Position numbers and translations under genes: made by a program. DNA of 64,000 bases, taken from contig OX638341.1 in assembly GCA_951812965.1 (NCBI GenBank), positions 2,400,438 through 2,464,437 of the forward strand, in the 5' to 3' direction. This DNA is from an uncultured Pseudohongiella sp. GTDB lineage: Bacteria; Pseudomonadota; Gammaproteobacteria; Pseudomonadales; Pseudohongiellaceae. Under the pieces are notes generated by a model. That model saw nothing but the letters and a program-made list of their open reading frames with translations, did not search any database and was not told where the DNA came from. Shown piece by piece: positions 39,858 through 48,823 of the stretch (position 1 is its first letter; each line of letters begins with the position of its first letter).

Positions 39858-42053
39858 GTGATTCGTCTTTCAAGGAAGTACATGACCTGCGGCTCAATTA
39901 TGTTGTTGACCGCCAGTGCGAATGTAAATATTGCCGTGGGCGCCGACGACATCACGCTCGAAGAAATAATCGTGACTGCCCAGAAAGTCGAGCAGAACGT
40001 CCTCAATGTACCCGTTTCCGTTTCGGTGATTCAAGGAGCTTTGCTGGAGGAGAACGGGGCTAACAATATTTCCGACCTCGATGGAATCGCCCCCAATGTA
40101 ATTCTGAAAAATGTCTTGCTGATGGAAAACGGGGGAAATTTCGCCATTCGCGGCATTGGTTTTTTCGATATCGACCCTTTCTCCGATCAGAAAACGCAGA
40201 TTATGGTCGACGGTGTGCCGCACGCTCGAAATACCGGGGTAGTTTACGACCAGGTCGATATACAGCGCGTGGAGATTCTGCGAGGTCCGCAAGGCACCTT
40301 GTTTGGGCGTGGCAGCATGGCGGGAACCGTAAATTACGTTTCCCGACTGGCAGCCGATGAGGCCGGCGTTTCAACTCGAATTTCGGCGGGTGAGTACGGC
40401 ATGGCCAAGTACGTTTTAACGGCCGAGACGGGCGCGATGTTTGACGGTGCGCTGCGTACGCGGCTTACGTCGTCGCGAAGACTGTACAACGGTCATATTA
40501 CCAATGCTTTCAGCGGCAAGAAGCTCGGTGTGCTCGATTCGCGCAACACCAGATTGAGGATCGACCACGACGGAGAGTATGGGGAATCCAGTCTTATCGT
40601 TTACAAGATTGGAGACACCGTCCAGGGCCTGGGCTTGTCCAGCCAGTTTCAGGATCCATACGGACTTTCAGATGGCGATGTAAATCTGATCAATATCGAT
40701 CAGGAAGGTTTTCGTGATTCTGGCGAGCGCGGTTTCACGGTTCTATCCGAGATAAACCTGAACTATGGTTACCTGGCTTTATTGGCCAACTCTCACAAGA
40801 GCGATTTCCTGGTTTATTCAGATCTCGACGGCTGGGTAAGCGCGCAGCCTTCCAACCCCGGCGGATCTTTCGTTGATCCATTCAATTTAGGTTTCGATAT
40901 TGGGCAGGAACAGGAGAGCTTCGAACTTCGGTACCACAATGAAGAAGATGGGCGCTGGAGTCTGGTCACGGGAGCATTCCTGTTTCGAGAAGAAATAGAG
41001 CGCTTTTTCCATCTCAATACAGGACCGCCGTTTTCCCGGACCCTGTTATTCGGGGATTCCTTCAGGACTGCAGAGGCGCGTCAGGATACGCAGAGCCTGG
41101 CGGTCTTCGGCCAGGCCGAATATGCGGTCAGCGACACCGTCTCCCTGATTGTTGGCGGCAGAATGACCCATGAGGAGAAATCAGCCGAATTGATCGATCT
41201 TCCGCCCCAGTCCTCACCGGATGCCCCTGCTACCCGGCTCACGCCATCGCACGACTGGGACCAGCCGACCTGGAAACTTGGCATCGAATACCAGCCGGAC
41301 GATACAACGATGTACTATCTGACGGCTTCTACAGGATACAAGCCCGGCGGATTCAACGGCAGAGCGACACTGCCGGAAAACGTGGGACCCTATGCCGCGG
41401 AGCGTTCGACCAGTATCGAGGCCGGCGTCAAGGGAAGTATGCTGGAAAACCGAATGCGTTTTGCCGCTGCCGGATTTTTCATCGAGTACACCGATTTCGT
41501 CGGCCTGGTCAGAAGGCCGACGGCTTCGGGGCAGGGAACCGAATCGGTCAGAGACAACATCGGAGCAATGTCCATTCACGGTCTCGAATTCGAATCGACC
41601 TGGCTTGCAGCGCCTGGTTTCGTGATCGATTTCGCGTTGGGTTACCTGAATGCGGGCTGGGACAACTATATTGCCGACCTGACCGGCGACGGCGTCGTAA
41701 CCGACAATTCACATTTCCAAATACTGCTGGCGCCGGAATTTTCCACCTACACAGCTATGACCTATTCGCAGGAACTGGCCGACAGCACGCTGCAATACCG
41801 GCTGGATATGCGCTATCAGGGCGGCTACAACACCTACGGACGAAGTAACGAGGATTATTACTTTCGTCCGGCAACAGCAAAAGTGAACGGGTCCGTGACC
41901 TGGGTCTGGGGGCAAGACGGTAACAGCATCAGTGTCTTTGGAAAAAACCTGACCGACCGTCAAGTTATTACCCAAGCGATTGTCGCTCTGTATCCCGTTA
42001 TGAAATTCGATGCGCCAAGAATGTTCGGCATCGAATTGAAACTTAATTTCTGA
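39858..42053 (+). CDS. TonB-dependent outer-membrane receptor
   Basis: An outer-membrane active transporter driven by TonB-ExbBD. After a signal peptide comes a TonB-box-like ITLEEIIVTAQK, a plug domain (VLNVPVSVSVIQ..ILRGPQGTLFGRGSMAGTVNYVS, about residues 45-165) and a 22-strand barrel that ends FGIELKLNF. The start is uncertain. GTG 39858 gives a positively charged signal peptide (IRLSRKY..), whereas ATG 39882 has the better ribosome-binding site (AAGGAAG) but no charged n-region. The substrate is unknown; related receptors of this plug type handle siderophores or complex organics. It replaces alaS at the recX locus. Confidence 0.9.
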   Translation: MIRLSRKYMTCGSIMLLTASANVNIAVGADDITLEEIIVTAQKVEQNVLNVPVSVSVIQGALLEENGANNISDLDGIAPNVILKNVLLMENGGNFAIRGIGFFDIDPFSDQKTQIMVDGVPHARNTGVVYDQVDIQRVEILRGPQGTLFGRGSMAGTVNYVSRLAADEAGVSTRISAGEYGMAKYVLTAETGAMFDGALRTRLTSSRRLYNGHITNAFSGKKLGVLDSRNTRLRIDHDGEYGESSLIVYKIGDTVQGLGLSSQFQDPYGLSDGDVNLINIDQEGFRDSGERGFTVLSEINLNYGYLALLANSHKSDFLVYSDLDGWVSAQPSNPGGSFVDPFNLGFDIGQEQESFELRYHNEEDGRWSLVTGAFLFREEIERFFHLNTGPPFSRTLLFGDSFRTAEARQDTQSLAVFGQAEYAVSDTVSLIVGGRMTHEEKSAELIDLPPQSSPDAPATRLTPSHDWDQPTWKLGIEYQPDDTTMYYLTASTGYKPGGFNGRATLPENVGPYAAERSTSIEAGVKGSMLENRMRFAAAGFFIEYTDFVGLVRRPTASGQGTESVRDNIGAMSIHGLEFESTWLAAPGFVIDFALGYLNAGWDNYIADLTGDGVVTDNSHFQILLAPEFSTYTAMTYSQELADSTLQYRLDMRYQGGYNTYGRSNEDYYFRPATAKVNGSVTWVWGQDGNSISVFGKNLTDRQVITQAIVALYPVMKFDAPRMFGIELKLNF

Positions 42054-42065
42054 CAGGAATTCGCA

Positions 42066-43319
42066 ATGAGATTGGTCAAACCTTTCAGGGGGCTGCGGCC
42101 GAAGCGCGAACTCGCGGAGCGCGTCGCCTCTCCGCCATACGACGTGCTGAGCAGGGAAGAAGCGCTGGAAATGGCACGCGGCAACGAATGCAGTTTTCTC
42201 CATATCAACAAGCCAGAAATTGACGTCGACCCCGCGACCGACTCTCATGACGGCATTGTTTACGCCAGGGGCAGGGCCAATCTCGACCGATTCATCGATT
42301 CGGGCATACTCCTACGGGACGAGGAAGACTGTTTCTATGTGTATCGCCAGGTCATGGGCGATCACGTTCAGACCGGCCTTGCCGCCGTGGCTTCGCTGGA
42401 CGCCTACGAACAGGGTCTGGTCAAGAAACATGAACTGACGCGCCCGCCCAAGGTGGTTGACCGGGTGGCCCATATGCATGCGCTCGGCGCCCAGGTAGGG
42501 CCCGTATTCGTTACCTATCACGCTCGAAAGTCAGTTGACGAGTTGATCGCTGAAACTGCGCAAGGCGAGCCTGAATACGATTTCACGGCCGATGACGGAA
42601 TTCGCCACACTTTCTGGGTCGTATCGCAGGCTGAGCGTGTGCTTGCGTTTCAGAGCGTGCTGGACGAAATGCCGGCGCTTTATGTCGCCGACGGGCACCA
42701 TCGTTCCGAGGCGGCGTCGAATTTGCGGGAAACCCTGAATCTGTTCAGCCCGCGCCGGACCGGCTCGTCCCCCTGGGACTGGTTTCTCGTGGTCATGTTT
42801 CCCCATGACCAGATCAAGATTCTCGACTACAACCGCGTAGTGCGCGACCTGGGCGGACTCGGCGCCGGCGATTTCCTGCAAAAGCTCGAACAGAACTTTG
42901 AACTCACCGAGGTCGAAGCCGGCGATGCAAAGCCCACCGAACCGCGCGAATTCGCTCTCTATCTGGAGGGGCGCTGGTTGCGCCTGCGACCGCGGGGGGC
43001 GGTGCTGGCCTCGCTGGAGGAAAAATCGGCCAGTGACAGGCTGGATGTCGCCTTGTTGCAGGATTGGGTATTCGCGCCCTTGCTCGGCATCATGGATCAG
43101 CGTACCGACGATCGAGTGGATTTCGTCGGCGGCATTCGCGGGTTGGCAGAACTCGAACGAAAGGTCGACAGCGGCGCCTGGGGCGCGGCTTTCGCGATTT
43201 ATCCGACTTCGATGGAGAATCTGATGGAAGTGGCGGATTCGGGCGGCGTGATGCCGCCCAAGTCCACCTGGTTCGAGCCCAAGTTACGCAGCGGGCTAGT
43301 CAGCCACGTGCTGGATTAG
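42066..43319 (+). CDS. DUF1015 family protein
   Basis: A 417-residue soluble protein of the DUF1015 family. Typical features are the opening MRLVKPFRGLRPK..VASPPYDVLSREEA, FLHINKPE, the HELTRPPKVVDRVAHM segment, ALYVADGHHRSEAA and the late EEKSASDRLDVALLQDWVFAPLLGI. The family function is not established with certainty. It begins 12 bases after the TonB receptor, so the two could be cotranscribed, and its stop overlaps the convergent hsp20 stop by three bases. Confidence 0.88.
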   Translation: MRLVKPFRGLRPKRELAERVASPPYDVLSREEALEMARGNECSFLHINKPEIDVDPATDSHDGIVYARGRANLDRFIDSGILLRDEEDCFYVYRQVMGDHVQTGLAAVASLDAYEQGLVKKHELTRPPKVVDRVAHMHALGAQVGPVFVTYHARKSVDELIAETAQGEPEYDFTADDGIRHTFWVVSQAERVLAFQSVLDEMPALYVADGHHRSEAASNLRETLNLFSPRRTGSSPWDWFLVVMFPHDQIKILDYNRVVRDLGGLGAGDFLQKLEQNFELTEVEAGDAKPTEPREFALYLEGRWLRLRPRGAVLASLEEKSASDRLDVALLQDWVFAPLLGIMDQRTDDRVDFVGGIRGLAELERKVDSGAWGAAFAIYPTSMENLMEVADSGGVMPPKSTWFEPKLRSGLVSHVLD

Positions 43320-43786
43320 CTCGCCTGTTTCAGTTTGGCTTTGGACTTGCCGTCGATCAGCTTACCCTTGCCGATGGGGATCGACCGCGGCTTCATGGCC
43401 TCGGGAATCTCCCTGACGAGGTCGATGTGCAGCAGGCCGTTTTCAAGGCTGGCGCTGTTGACCCTGACGTGATCGGCAAGGCTGAAGCGACGCTCGAAGT
43501 TGCGGGCGCCGATTCCCTGATGCAGGAACTTGCGCTCCCCGTTCTCCTCGAGCTTGCTGCCGCGAACGGTCAACTCTTCGCTTTCCACCTGGATGTTCAG
43601 GTCGTCTTCGCCGAAGCCGGCCACGGCCATGGTGATGCGATAGCTGTCCTTGTCGAGCAGCTCGATGTTGTAGGGTGGGTAACCGGAACCGGCGTTGTCG
43701 TTCCGGCTCACTGAGTCGAGCAGGGACGAAAGGCGGTCGAATCCTACGGTGGTTCGGTACAGGGGTGAAAAATCAAATCTGGTCAT
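43316..43786 (-). CDS. Small heat-shock protein, Hsp20/IbpA family
   Basis: An ATP-independent holdase that binds unfolding proteins. The 156-residue product starts MTRFDFSPLYRTTVGFDRL, very like IbpA/IbpB. It has the alpha-crystallin domain (YPPYNIELLDKDSYRITMAVAGF..ENGLLHIDLVREIPEAMKP, about 35-135) and a C-terminal SIPIGK giving the I-x-I motif. ATG 43786 is selected because AGGA (43794-43797, minus strand) lies seven bases upstream; ATG 43792 would be too close to it. The leader folds into a ROSE-like thermometer. Confidence 0.94.
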   Translation of the reverse strand: MTRFDFSPLYRTTVGFDRLSSLLDSVSRNDNAGSGYPPYNIELLDKDSYRITMAVAGFGEDDLNIQVESEELTVRGSKLEENGERKFLHQGIGARNFERRFSLADHVRVNSASLENGLLHIDLVREIPEAMKPRSIPIGKGKLIDGKSKAKLKQAS

Positions 43787-43789
43787 GAT

Positions 43790-43862
43790 CATATCCTCAT
43801 GGTTCAAGCAATATGGTTTGGCTGCCGTTTTCGGCAGAGCGGACCTCTGATGAGCATCCGCT
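43790..43862 (-). promoter_or_regulatory. ROSE-like RNA thermometer in the hsp20 5' leader
   Basis: On the minus strand the leader shows three consecutive hairpins: 43838-43862 (AGCGGA/TCCGCT), 43822-43837 (CTGCCG-AAAA-CGGCAG) and 43790-43815. The last contains UUGCU opposite the Shine-Dalgarno sequence AGGAU. It gives the signature ROSE pairing with a G-G mismatch, and the start codon follows at once. ROSE elements control Hsp20/ibpA genes in proteobacteria by melting on heating. The assignment rests on motif, position and gene type. Confidence 0.65.
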
Positions 43863-43923
43863 GGAGATGAATATGCGGACGATAGGTGGGAAATCAATGG
43901 GGGTGTTCTTGAATTGACATCTC

Positions 43924-44030
43924 GCCGCCGCCGGTGTGGGGAATTTGGCGGTCGCCGTAAATACGTCCCTGTAGGCTCAAGCTCGGCTTCCTGCCTCGCA
44001 TGCCGCCAAATACCCCACACCGGCGGCGGC
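43924..44030 (-). repeat. Long stem-loop repeat, complete copy in inverted orientation
   Basis: Left arm 43924-43951 and right arm 44003-44030 are complementary at 27 of 28 positions. The 51-base core between them is, on the minus strand, the same as the core at 44193-44240 and 24839-24886 (compare AGGGACGTATTTACGG with AGGGATGTATTTACAG). The arm sequence is unrelated to those of the other copies beyond the terminal GCCGCCG-type ends. Confidence 0.8.
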
Positions 44031-44056
44031 CTACGGGATCTCCTGGCTCATTAGTG

Positions 44057-44125
44057 CGTCCCTGTAGGCTCAAGTTCGGCATCCATGCCTCACATGCCGC
44101 CAAACACCCCGCCCCAGCGCCGGCC
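44057..44125 (-). repeat. Long stem-loop repeat, partial copy
   Basis: It carries the core (CGTCCCTGTAGGCTCAAG, GGCATCCATGCC) and one arm ending GCGCCGGCCTACGG, but the other arm is missing before 44057. The tail CCGGCCTACGG parallels the CGGCGGCCTACGGG tail of the preceding copy. Confidence 0.7.
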
Positions 44126-44159
44126 TACGGAAACCCCTGTCCAGTTCTGCACTACATTA

Positions 44160-44273
44160 GTCGCCGCCGGGGGGCAAGGGGTGCGGCGGGCGTGCAAGGC
44201 ATGGATGCCGAGCCCGAAGCTTACAGGGATGTATTTACAGCGTCCGCCGCACCCCTTGCCCCCCGGCGGCGAC
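44160..44273 (+). repeat. Long stem-loop repeat, complete copy
   Basis: Left arm 44160-44192 and right arm 44241-44273 pair over 33 bases with one G/T wobble. The core (44193-44240) contains GGCATGGATGCCGAGCCC and GGGATGTATTTACAG. This copy faces opposite to the one at 43924. It ends about 40 bases before the prpD stop. Confidence 0.82.
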
Positions 44274-44314
44274 GGATTGAAACCACAGTCCCTTCGTGGA
44301 ATCGCCCTGATGGT

Positions 44315-45763
44315 TCAAATAACCAGCATCGTCATGAATTCGTGAACGGGGGTGTCTTCCAGAGCTTGCTGGTCTTTGCATAGGGCGAAGATTTCTTCGC
44401 AGCGGTGGGATGGGAAGCAGGTGGCCAGGTTGGCTTTGAATTTTTGCTCTAGGAGGGGGATGCCTTCCTGGCGGCGGCGTCTGTGGCCTACTGGGTATTC
44501 GACTTCGATGCGGTCGGTGCAACTGCCGTCTTTGAACCAGATCTTGATTGAGTTGGCGATGGAGCGTTTGTTGGGTTCGAGGTATTCGTTGGTGTAGCGG
44601 GGTTCTTCGTGGATTTCCATTTTTTCGCGCAATTCGTCGATGATGGGGTGCGCGGCGTGGAAGGAGTCCTCGTAATGGTCGGCGGTAAGCGATCCGAAGC
44701 CGAGGGCTACGGCGGTCATGTATTGCAGGCAGTGGTCGCGGTCGGCGGGATTGCTCAAGGGGCCTACCTTGTTGATGATGCGCAGCGCTGATTCGTGGGT
44801 GTGCATGACGATGCGGTCGATTTCGCCGAGCCTGTTGCTGACCGCGGGGTGTAGTTTAAGCGCGGCCTCGACGGCGGTCTGTGCGTGGAATTCGGCCGGG
44901 TAGGAGATCTTGAATAGAATGTTTTCCATTACATAACTGCCATAAGGCATTGAAAATTTAAATTCTTTTCCTTTGAAGCTCACGTCGTAGAATCCCCAGG
45001 TCCGGGCGCTGAGCACGCTTGGATAGCCGGTTTCTCCGCGCATGGTCAGGTCGGCCAGGCGCACTGCGCGGGAAGTGGCGTCGCCCGCCGCCCAGGACTT
45101 GCGCGATCCGGTATTGGGCGCATGGCGGTAGGTGCGCAGGCTGGAGCCGTCGAGCCAGGCCTGGGAGATGGCGTCGATGACCTGTTGTCTGGAGCCGCCG
45201 AGCATCCGGGTCGACACTGCCGTGGAGGCGACCCGTACCAGCAATACGTGGCATAGCCCGACGCGGTTGAAACCGTTTTCCAGGGCGATGATGCCCTGGA
45301 TTTCATGGGCCTTGATCATGGCGCCGAGCACATCGCGCATGAGCAGGGGAGGCTGGCCCGCGGCCGCACGGCGCTGGGACTGGTAGTCGGCAATCGCCAG
45401 GATGGCGCCTAGATTGTCTGATGGGTGTCCCCATTCCGCCGCCAGCCAGGTGTCGTTGTAGTCGAGCCAGCGGATGATGCAGCCGATGTCCCAGGCGGCT
45501 TTTACGGGGTCGAGCCGGAATTGCGTGCCCGGCACACGCACGCCATTGGGCACGACGGTGCCTTCCACCAGCGGCCCTAGCAGTTTCCGGCATTCAGGAT
45601 AACGCAGCGCGAGCAAACCGCAGCCGAGGCTGTCCATCAGGCAGTTCCGGGCCGTGTCGTATGCTTCCCGGGAGTCTATTTCGTAGTCGCAGACGTAGTC
45701 CGCGATATCGACCAGAACCTGATCCGGGTCGGGGCGGGTATTCAGATCGGCGCTGGCGCTCAT
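44315..45763 (-). CDS. prpD: 2-methylcitrate dehydratase PrpD
   Basis: PrpD dehydrates 2-methylcitrate in the methylcitrate cycle of propionate breakdown. The 482-residue protein (E. coli PrpD 483) is a full-length MmgE/PrpD member. It shows [120 protein letters not shown] and [19 protein letters not shown]. It lies 42 bases downstream of prpC. PrpB, needed to complete the cycle, is not in the window. Confidence 0.95.
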   Translation of the reverse strand: MSASADLNTRPDPDQVLVDIADYVCDYEIDSREAYDTARNCLMDSLGCGLLALRYPECRKLLGPLVEGTVVPNGVRVPGTQFRLDPVKAAWDIGCIIRWLDYNDTWLAAEWGHPSDNLGAILAIADYQSQRRAAAGQPPLLMRDVLGAMIKAHEIQGIIALENGFNRVGLCHVLLVRVASTAVSTRMLGGSRQQVIDAISQAWLDGSSLRTYRHAPNTGSRKSWAAGDATSRAVRLADLTMRGETGYPSVLSARTWGFYDVSFKGKEFKFSMPYGSYVMENILFKISYPAEFHAQTAVEAALKLHPAVSNRLGEIDRIVMHTHESALRIINKVGPLSNPADRDHCLQYMTAVALGFGSLTADHYEDSFHAAHPIIDELREKMEIHEEPRYTNEYLEPNKRSIANSIKIWFKDGSCTDRIEVEYPVGHRRRRQEGIPLLEQKFKANLATCFPSHRCEEIFALCKDQQALEDTPVHEFMTMLVI

Positions 45764-45805
45764 GGCTGTCTCTTCATTTGAGTAAGGTGAGGGTTTGGTC
45801 CGGGT

Positions 45806-46930
45806 TCAGCGTTCGGCGATGTCCACCCAGGCGGCGGTCGCCGGACCGGTGTATTCCGCACTCGGCCTGATGATACGGTTGTTCGCGCGTTGCTCCTTCA
45901 CATGGGCGGCCCAGCCCGTGATTCGCGACATGACGAATATGGGCGTGAACAGCTTGGTCGGGATACCCATGAAATGGTAGGCGGCGGCATGAAAGAAGTC
46001 GGCGTTCGCGAAAAGTTTCTTTTCCCGCCACATGACCTCTTCGCAACGCACGGATACCGGATAGAGCACGGTATCGCCGACCCGCTCCGCGAGTTTTTCC
46101 GCCCAGCCCTTGATGATCGCATTGCGCGGGTCGGATTCGCGATACACCGCGTGGCCGAATCCCATTATCTTATTCTTGCGCTCCAGCATGGCGAGAATTT
46201 CGCGTTCGGCCTCGTCTGGAGTGCGCCAGTTCTCGATCATTTCCATTGCCGCCTCGTTGGCGCCGCCATGCAGCGGGCCGCGCAAGGCGCCGATGGCGGC
46301 GGCAACGCAGCTATGCATGTCGGAAAGGGTCGAGGCGACGACCCGGGCGGTGAAGGTGGAAGCGTTGAATTCGTGTTCAGCGTACAGGATGAGCGAGACA
46401 TTCATCACTTCCCGAAACAACTCATCGGGCGCCTGGCCATGTAGCATATGCAGGAAATGCGCCCCGATCGAATTGCTGTCGAGTTCGGTTTCGATACGTC
46501 GGCCGTAATGGCTCCAGACGTACCAGTAGCAGATGATCGAGGGCAGCGCCGCCAGCAGCCGGTCGGCCACTTCGTCCTGGCGTGAAAAATCGCCTTCCGG
46601 CTCAAGATTGCCGAGCATGGAACAACCGGTGCGCATTACATCCATCGGATGCGCGCTAGCGGGAATCCGCTCGAGCGCCTCGCGCAATTCAGCGGGCAGA
46701 CCGCGCAGACGTTTGAGTTTACCGTTGTATCCGTCGAGTTCGGACTGAGTGGGCAGATTGCCTTTCAGCAGCAACCAGGCGACTTCCTCGAAACGCGCCT
46801 TTTGCGCCAGCACTTCGATGTCGTGGCCGCGATACGTCAGCCCGGACCCCGTTTTACCTACGGTGCAAAGCGCGGTCGCGCCGGCAACTTGTCCGCGCAG
46901 TCCTGCGCCCTCAAGTGGTTTTCCCGGCAT
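45806..46930 (-). CDS. prpC: 2-methylcitrate synthase PrpC
   Basis: PrpC condenses propionyl-CoA with oxaloacetate. The 374-residue citrate-synthase-fold protein shows GLTYRGHDIEVLA, ASAHPMDVMRTG, AEHEFNASTFTARVVAST, the catalytic His in LRGPLHGGANEAAMEM, MGFGHAVYRESDPRNAIIK and the C-terminal RPSAEYTGP that favours methylcitrate synthase over citrate synthase. It is the first gene of the prpC-prpD unit; a TATAAT box lies upstream. Confidence 0.95.
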   Translation of the reverse strand: MPGKPLEGAGLRGQVAGATALCTVGKTGSGLTYRGHDIEVLAQKARFEEVAWLLLKGNLPTQSELDGYNGKLKRLRGLPAELREALERIPASAHPMDVMRTGCSMLGNLEPEGDFSRQDEVADRLLAALPSIICYWYVWSHYGRRIETELDSNSIGAHFLHMLHGQAPDELFREVMNVSLILYAEHEFNASTFTARVVASTLSDMHSCVAAAIGALRGPLHGGANEAAMEMIENWRTPDEAEREILAMLERKNKIMGFGHAVYRESDPRNAIIKGWAEKLAERVGDTVLYPVSVRCEEVMWREKKLFANADFFHAAAYHFMGIPTKLFTPIFVMSRITGWAAHVKEQRANNRIIRPSAEYTGPATAAWVDIAER

Positions 46931-46991
46931 AACTCAACTCCGAATTCATTGGTTTCGGGGATTAATTCGCGTCCATCGAAACGATAGCGCG

Positions 46992-46997
46992 ATTATA
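46992..46997 (-). promoter_or_regulatory. Putative -10 box of prpCD
   Basis: On the minus strand TATAAT lies about 60 bases before the prpC ATG in the 117-bp gap after the cytochrome gene. No convincing TTGACA partner is visible, so an activator such as a PrpR-type regulator may be needed. Confidence 0.4.
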
Positions 46998-47047
46998 CCG
47001 TTTTTGGGTGGAATCGTGTCCGGGGCGCTGATTCAGCCACAATCGAT

Positions 47048-47410
47048 TCAGGGATCGGAGTAAGGATTCTGCGGCAGCAGATGCGCCGCTAACGGCGCGC
47101 GCCGCGCTGCCTGCCGCGGTCCGTAATGCTCGGCGAGATAATCCAGAATCCGCTCTTCGACTTCCGCGTCGAGTTCGTCCATGCCCTGGGTCTCCTCCAT
47201 CCAGACTATGCGGCTTTGCCAGACGTTGCGATCCCCCGAGTTCTGCGTGATCAGCAGGGCCGAATGGCATTCGGTGCAATTCGCCTGCACGAGTTGCCAG
47301 TCGCCTTCGAGCGTCAGGCCGGTGACGCGGTCGGTTTCTTCCGCCGCCCGCGGCGCCTGCGCCAGCAACGCAAGGGCGAGCACCAGCCCGGCCAATCGCA
47401 ATAGCTGCAT
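47048..47410 (-). CDS. Monohaem cytochrome c, SorB-like subunit
   Basis: A 120-residue exported protein with a signal peptide (MQLLRLAGLVLALALLAQAPRAAE) and one haem c site, CTECH, at about residues 45-49. A Met for the sixth ligand may be in the WMEETQGM segment. It starts 10 bases after the molybdenum oxidoreductase gene on the same strand. This arrangement matches SorAB sulfite dehydrogenase, where the cytochrome takes electrons from SorA. The name sorB is therefore likely but not proven. Confidence 0.8.
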   Translation of the reverse strand: MQLLRLAGLVLALALLAQAPRAAEETDRVTGLTLEGDWQLVQANCTECHSALLITQNSGDRNVWQSRIVWMEETQGMDELDAEVEERILDYLAEHYGPRQAARRAPLAAHLLPQNPYSDP

Positions 47411-47420
47411 GAATCGCCCC

Positions 47421-48734
47421 TCAGGTCACCTGCACCGCGATGCGATGACAGGCGTTGTTGAGATAGCCGCGCGGGTTCCAGCCGGGTACGACCATGGGCT
47501 GGGAGCGTCCTGCCGCGTCCATCGCCCGGACCCATACTTCGTAATAACCGGGTTCGGGGAATTGCACCCAGGATGACCAGTCCTGCCAGGCCAGGCGATT
47601 GGCCGGCGATTGCACGGCCGTCGGCAGCCAGGTCGCGCCGAAGTCGGTCGACAGGAACACCGCGCTGACCATGTCGTCTCCGGCCCAGGCGTGCCCGCGC
47701 ACGTCGAGCCGCTCGCGCTGGCCGACGCTAATGCCGGAACGGGGATAAGTGATCAGCGATTTCACCGGCATGGACTCGATGATGCGCATGTCGCTGTCCG
47801 GCACCCGGCTGCCGGGCGCCACCGGCAGGCGCGGCACGGTATAGGACGGCGGCGCCATTTTCTCGCCGTCGTGCACCCGGTTGCGCACGACCAGGCGGTT
47901 TAGCCACTTGCCGGAAACCGAGCCGGGCCAGCCGCCGCAAACCAGGCGCAGCGGAAAGCCGTTTTGCAACGGAATGTCCTCGCCGTTCATTTGCCAGGCG
48001 ATCAACGACTCCCGCTCCAGCGCCTTTTCGATGGACACGCCGCGGGAGATGGCGTCCAGATCCGGGTCGCCGCTCGGATGAATATCGGCGCCGTGATAAC
48101 CGACATAGACGGCATCGGCGCCGACGCCGCAATAGTTGAGCACGTCGCGCAGGCGTACGCCGGTGAAACTCGGGCAGCCGATGGCGCCCGTTGTCCACTG
48201 ATTGCCGCTGGCTGCAGGAACGAATTCACTGCGGCCGTTGCCGCCGCATTCGAGCTGCAATTGCAGGCTGAGGGTTTCGAACCTGGTGCGCAGGTTGGCG
48301 ATGCTGAATCGCTCGGGCCGCAGACAGGATTCACCGCCGACTTCAAGTTCCCAGGCCTCCGGATCGATGTTCTCCGGCACGAGCCCGTTATTGCGAATGA
48401 ACATGTACCGATTCGGCGTCACCGAATCGTCGAGCAGATGAGCGGGCGTCTCCGCGTTCAGCGGGCGGTCGTTGAGAACGATCAGACCTTCCTTGCCGGG
48501 AATCTCTCCGGGCGCGTCGTCCTGCGCGAAAGCAACCGGAACCAGTCCCGCGGGCATGTGACGGGCAAACGGTATCACCGAGCCGAGCGCCGCCCCCATG
48601 GCCAGCAGCCCGCTGTTGCGGAGGAATCCGCGGCGCGTCACCGGATGGGATTCCCGGCCCCAGAGCAGCCGATCGGCGGACACCGGATCCTGCCGCAACG
48701 CTTCCGTCAATGTAATCCTGTTGCCGCGGCCCAT
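47421..48734 (-). CDS. Tat-exported molybdopterin sulfite dehydrogenase, SorA-like
   Basis: A 437-residue sulfite-oxidase-family enzyme. The Tat signal is TRRGFLRNSGLLAMGAALG (33-51). The molybdopterin domain has the Mo-ligating Cys163 in LQLECGGNGRSEF, WTTGAIGCPSFTGVRLRDVL, YHGADIHPSGDPD and NGFPLRLVCGGWPGSVSGKWLNRL. A C-terminal Mo-co dimerisation domain follows (VFLSTDFGATWLPT.., PGYYEVWVRAMDAAGRSQP, NPRGYLNNACHRI). The paired cytochrome suggests periplasmic oxidation of sulfite to sulfate. AGGAG precedes the ATG at 48734. Other members of the family act on related substrates, so sulfite is inferred. Confidence 0.88.
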   Translation of the reverse strand: MGRGNRITLTEALRQDPVSADRLLWGRESHPVTRRGFLRNSGLLAMGAALGSVIPFARHMPAGLVPVAFAQDDAPGEIPGKEGLIVLNDRPLNAETPAHLLDDSVTPNRYMFIRNNGLVPENIDPEAWELEVGGESCLRPERFSIANLRTRFETLSLQLQLECGGNGRSEFVPAASGNQWTTGAIGCPSFTGVRLRDVLNYCGVGADAVYVGYHGADIHPSGDPDLDAISRGVSIEKALERESLIAWQMNGEDIPLQNGFPLRLVCGGWPGSVSGKWLNRLVVRNRVHDGEKMAPPSYTVPRLPVAPGSRVPDSDMRIIESMPVKSLITYPRSGISVGQRERLDVRGHAWAGDDMVSAVFLSTDFGATWLPTAVQSPANRLAWQDWSSWVQFPEPGYYEVWVRAMDAAGRSQPMVVPGWNPRGYLNNACHRIAVQVT

Positions 48735-48781
48735 GCTGCGCTCCTTTCTCGCGTTACAGAAAATTTTCGAATCAGCCGAGA

Positions 48782-48809
48782 TTATCAGATAAGAGCGACA
48801 AGGTAGAAT
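48782..48809 (+). promoter_or_regulatory. Putative promoter of the malonyl-CoA decarboxylase gene
   Basis: TTATCA (48782-48787) and TAGAAT (48804-48809) are separated by 16 bases in the divergent gap between sorA and the decarboxylase gene. The expected transcript would begin only a few bases before ATG 48824, leaving almost no leader. That raises the possibility that ATG 48854 is used instead. Confidence 0.35.
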
Positions 48810-48823
48810 AGGGCCTCTCGAAT

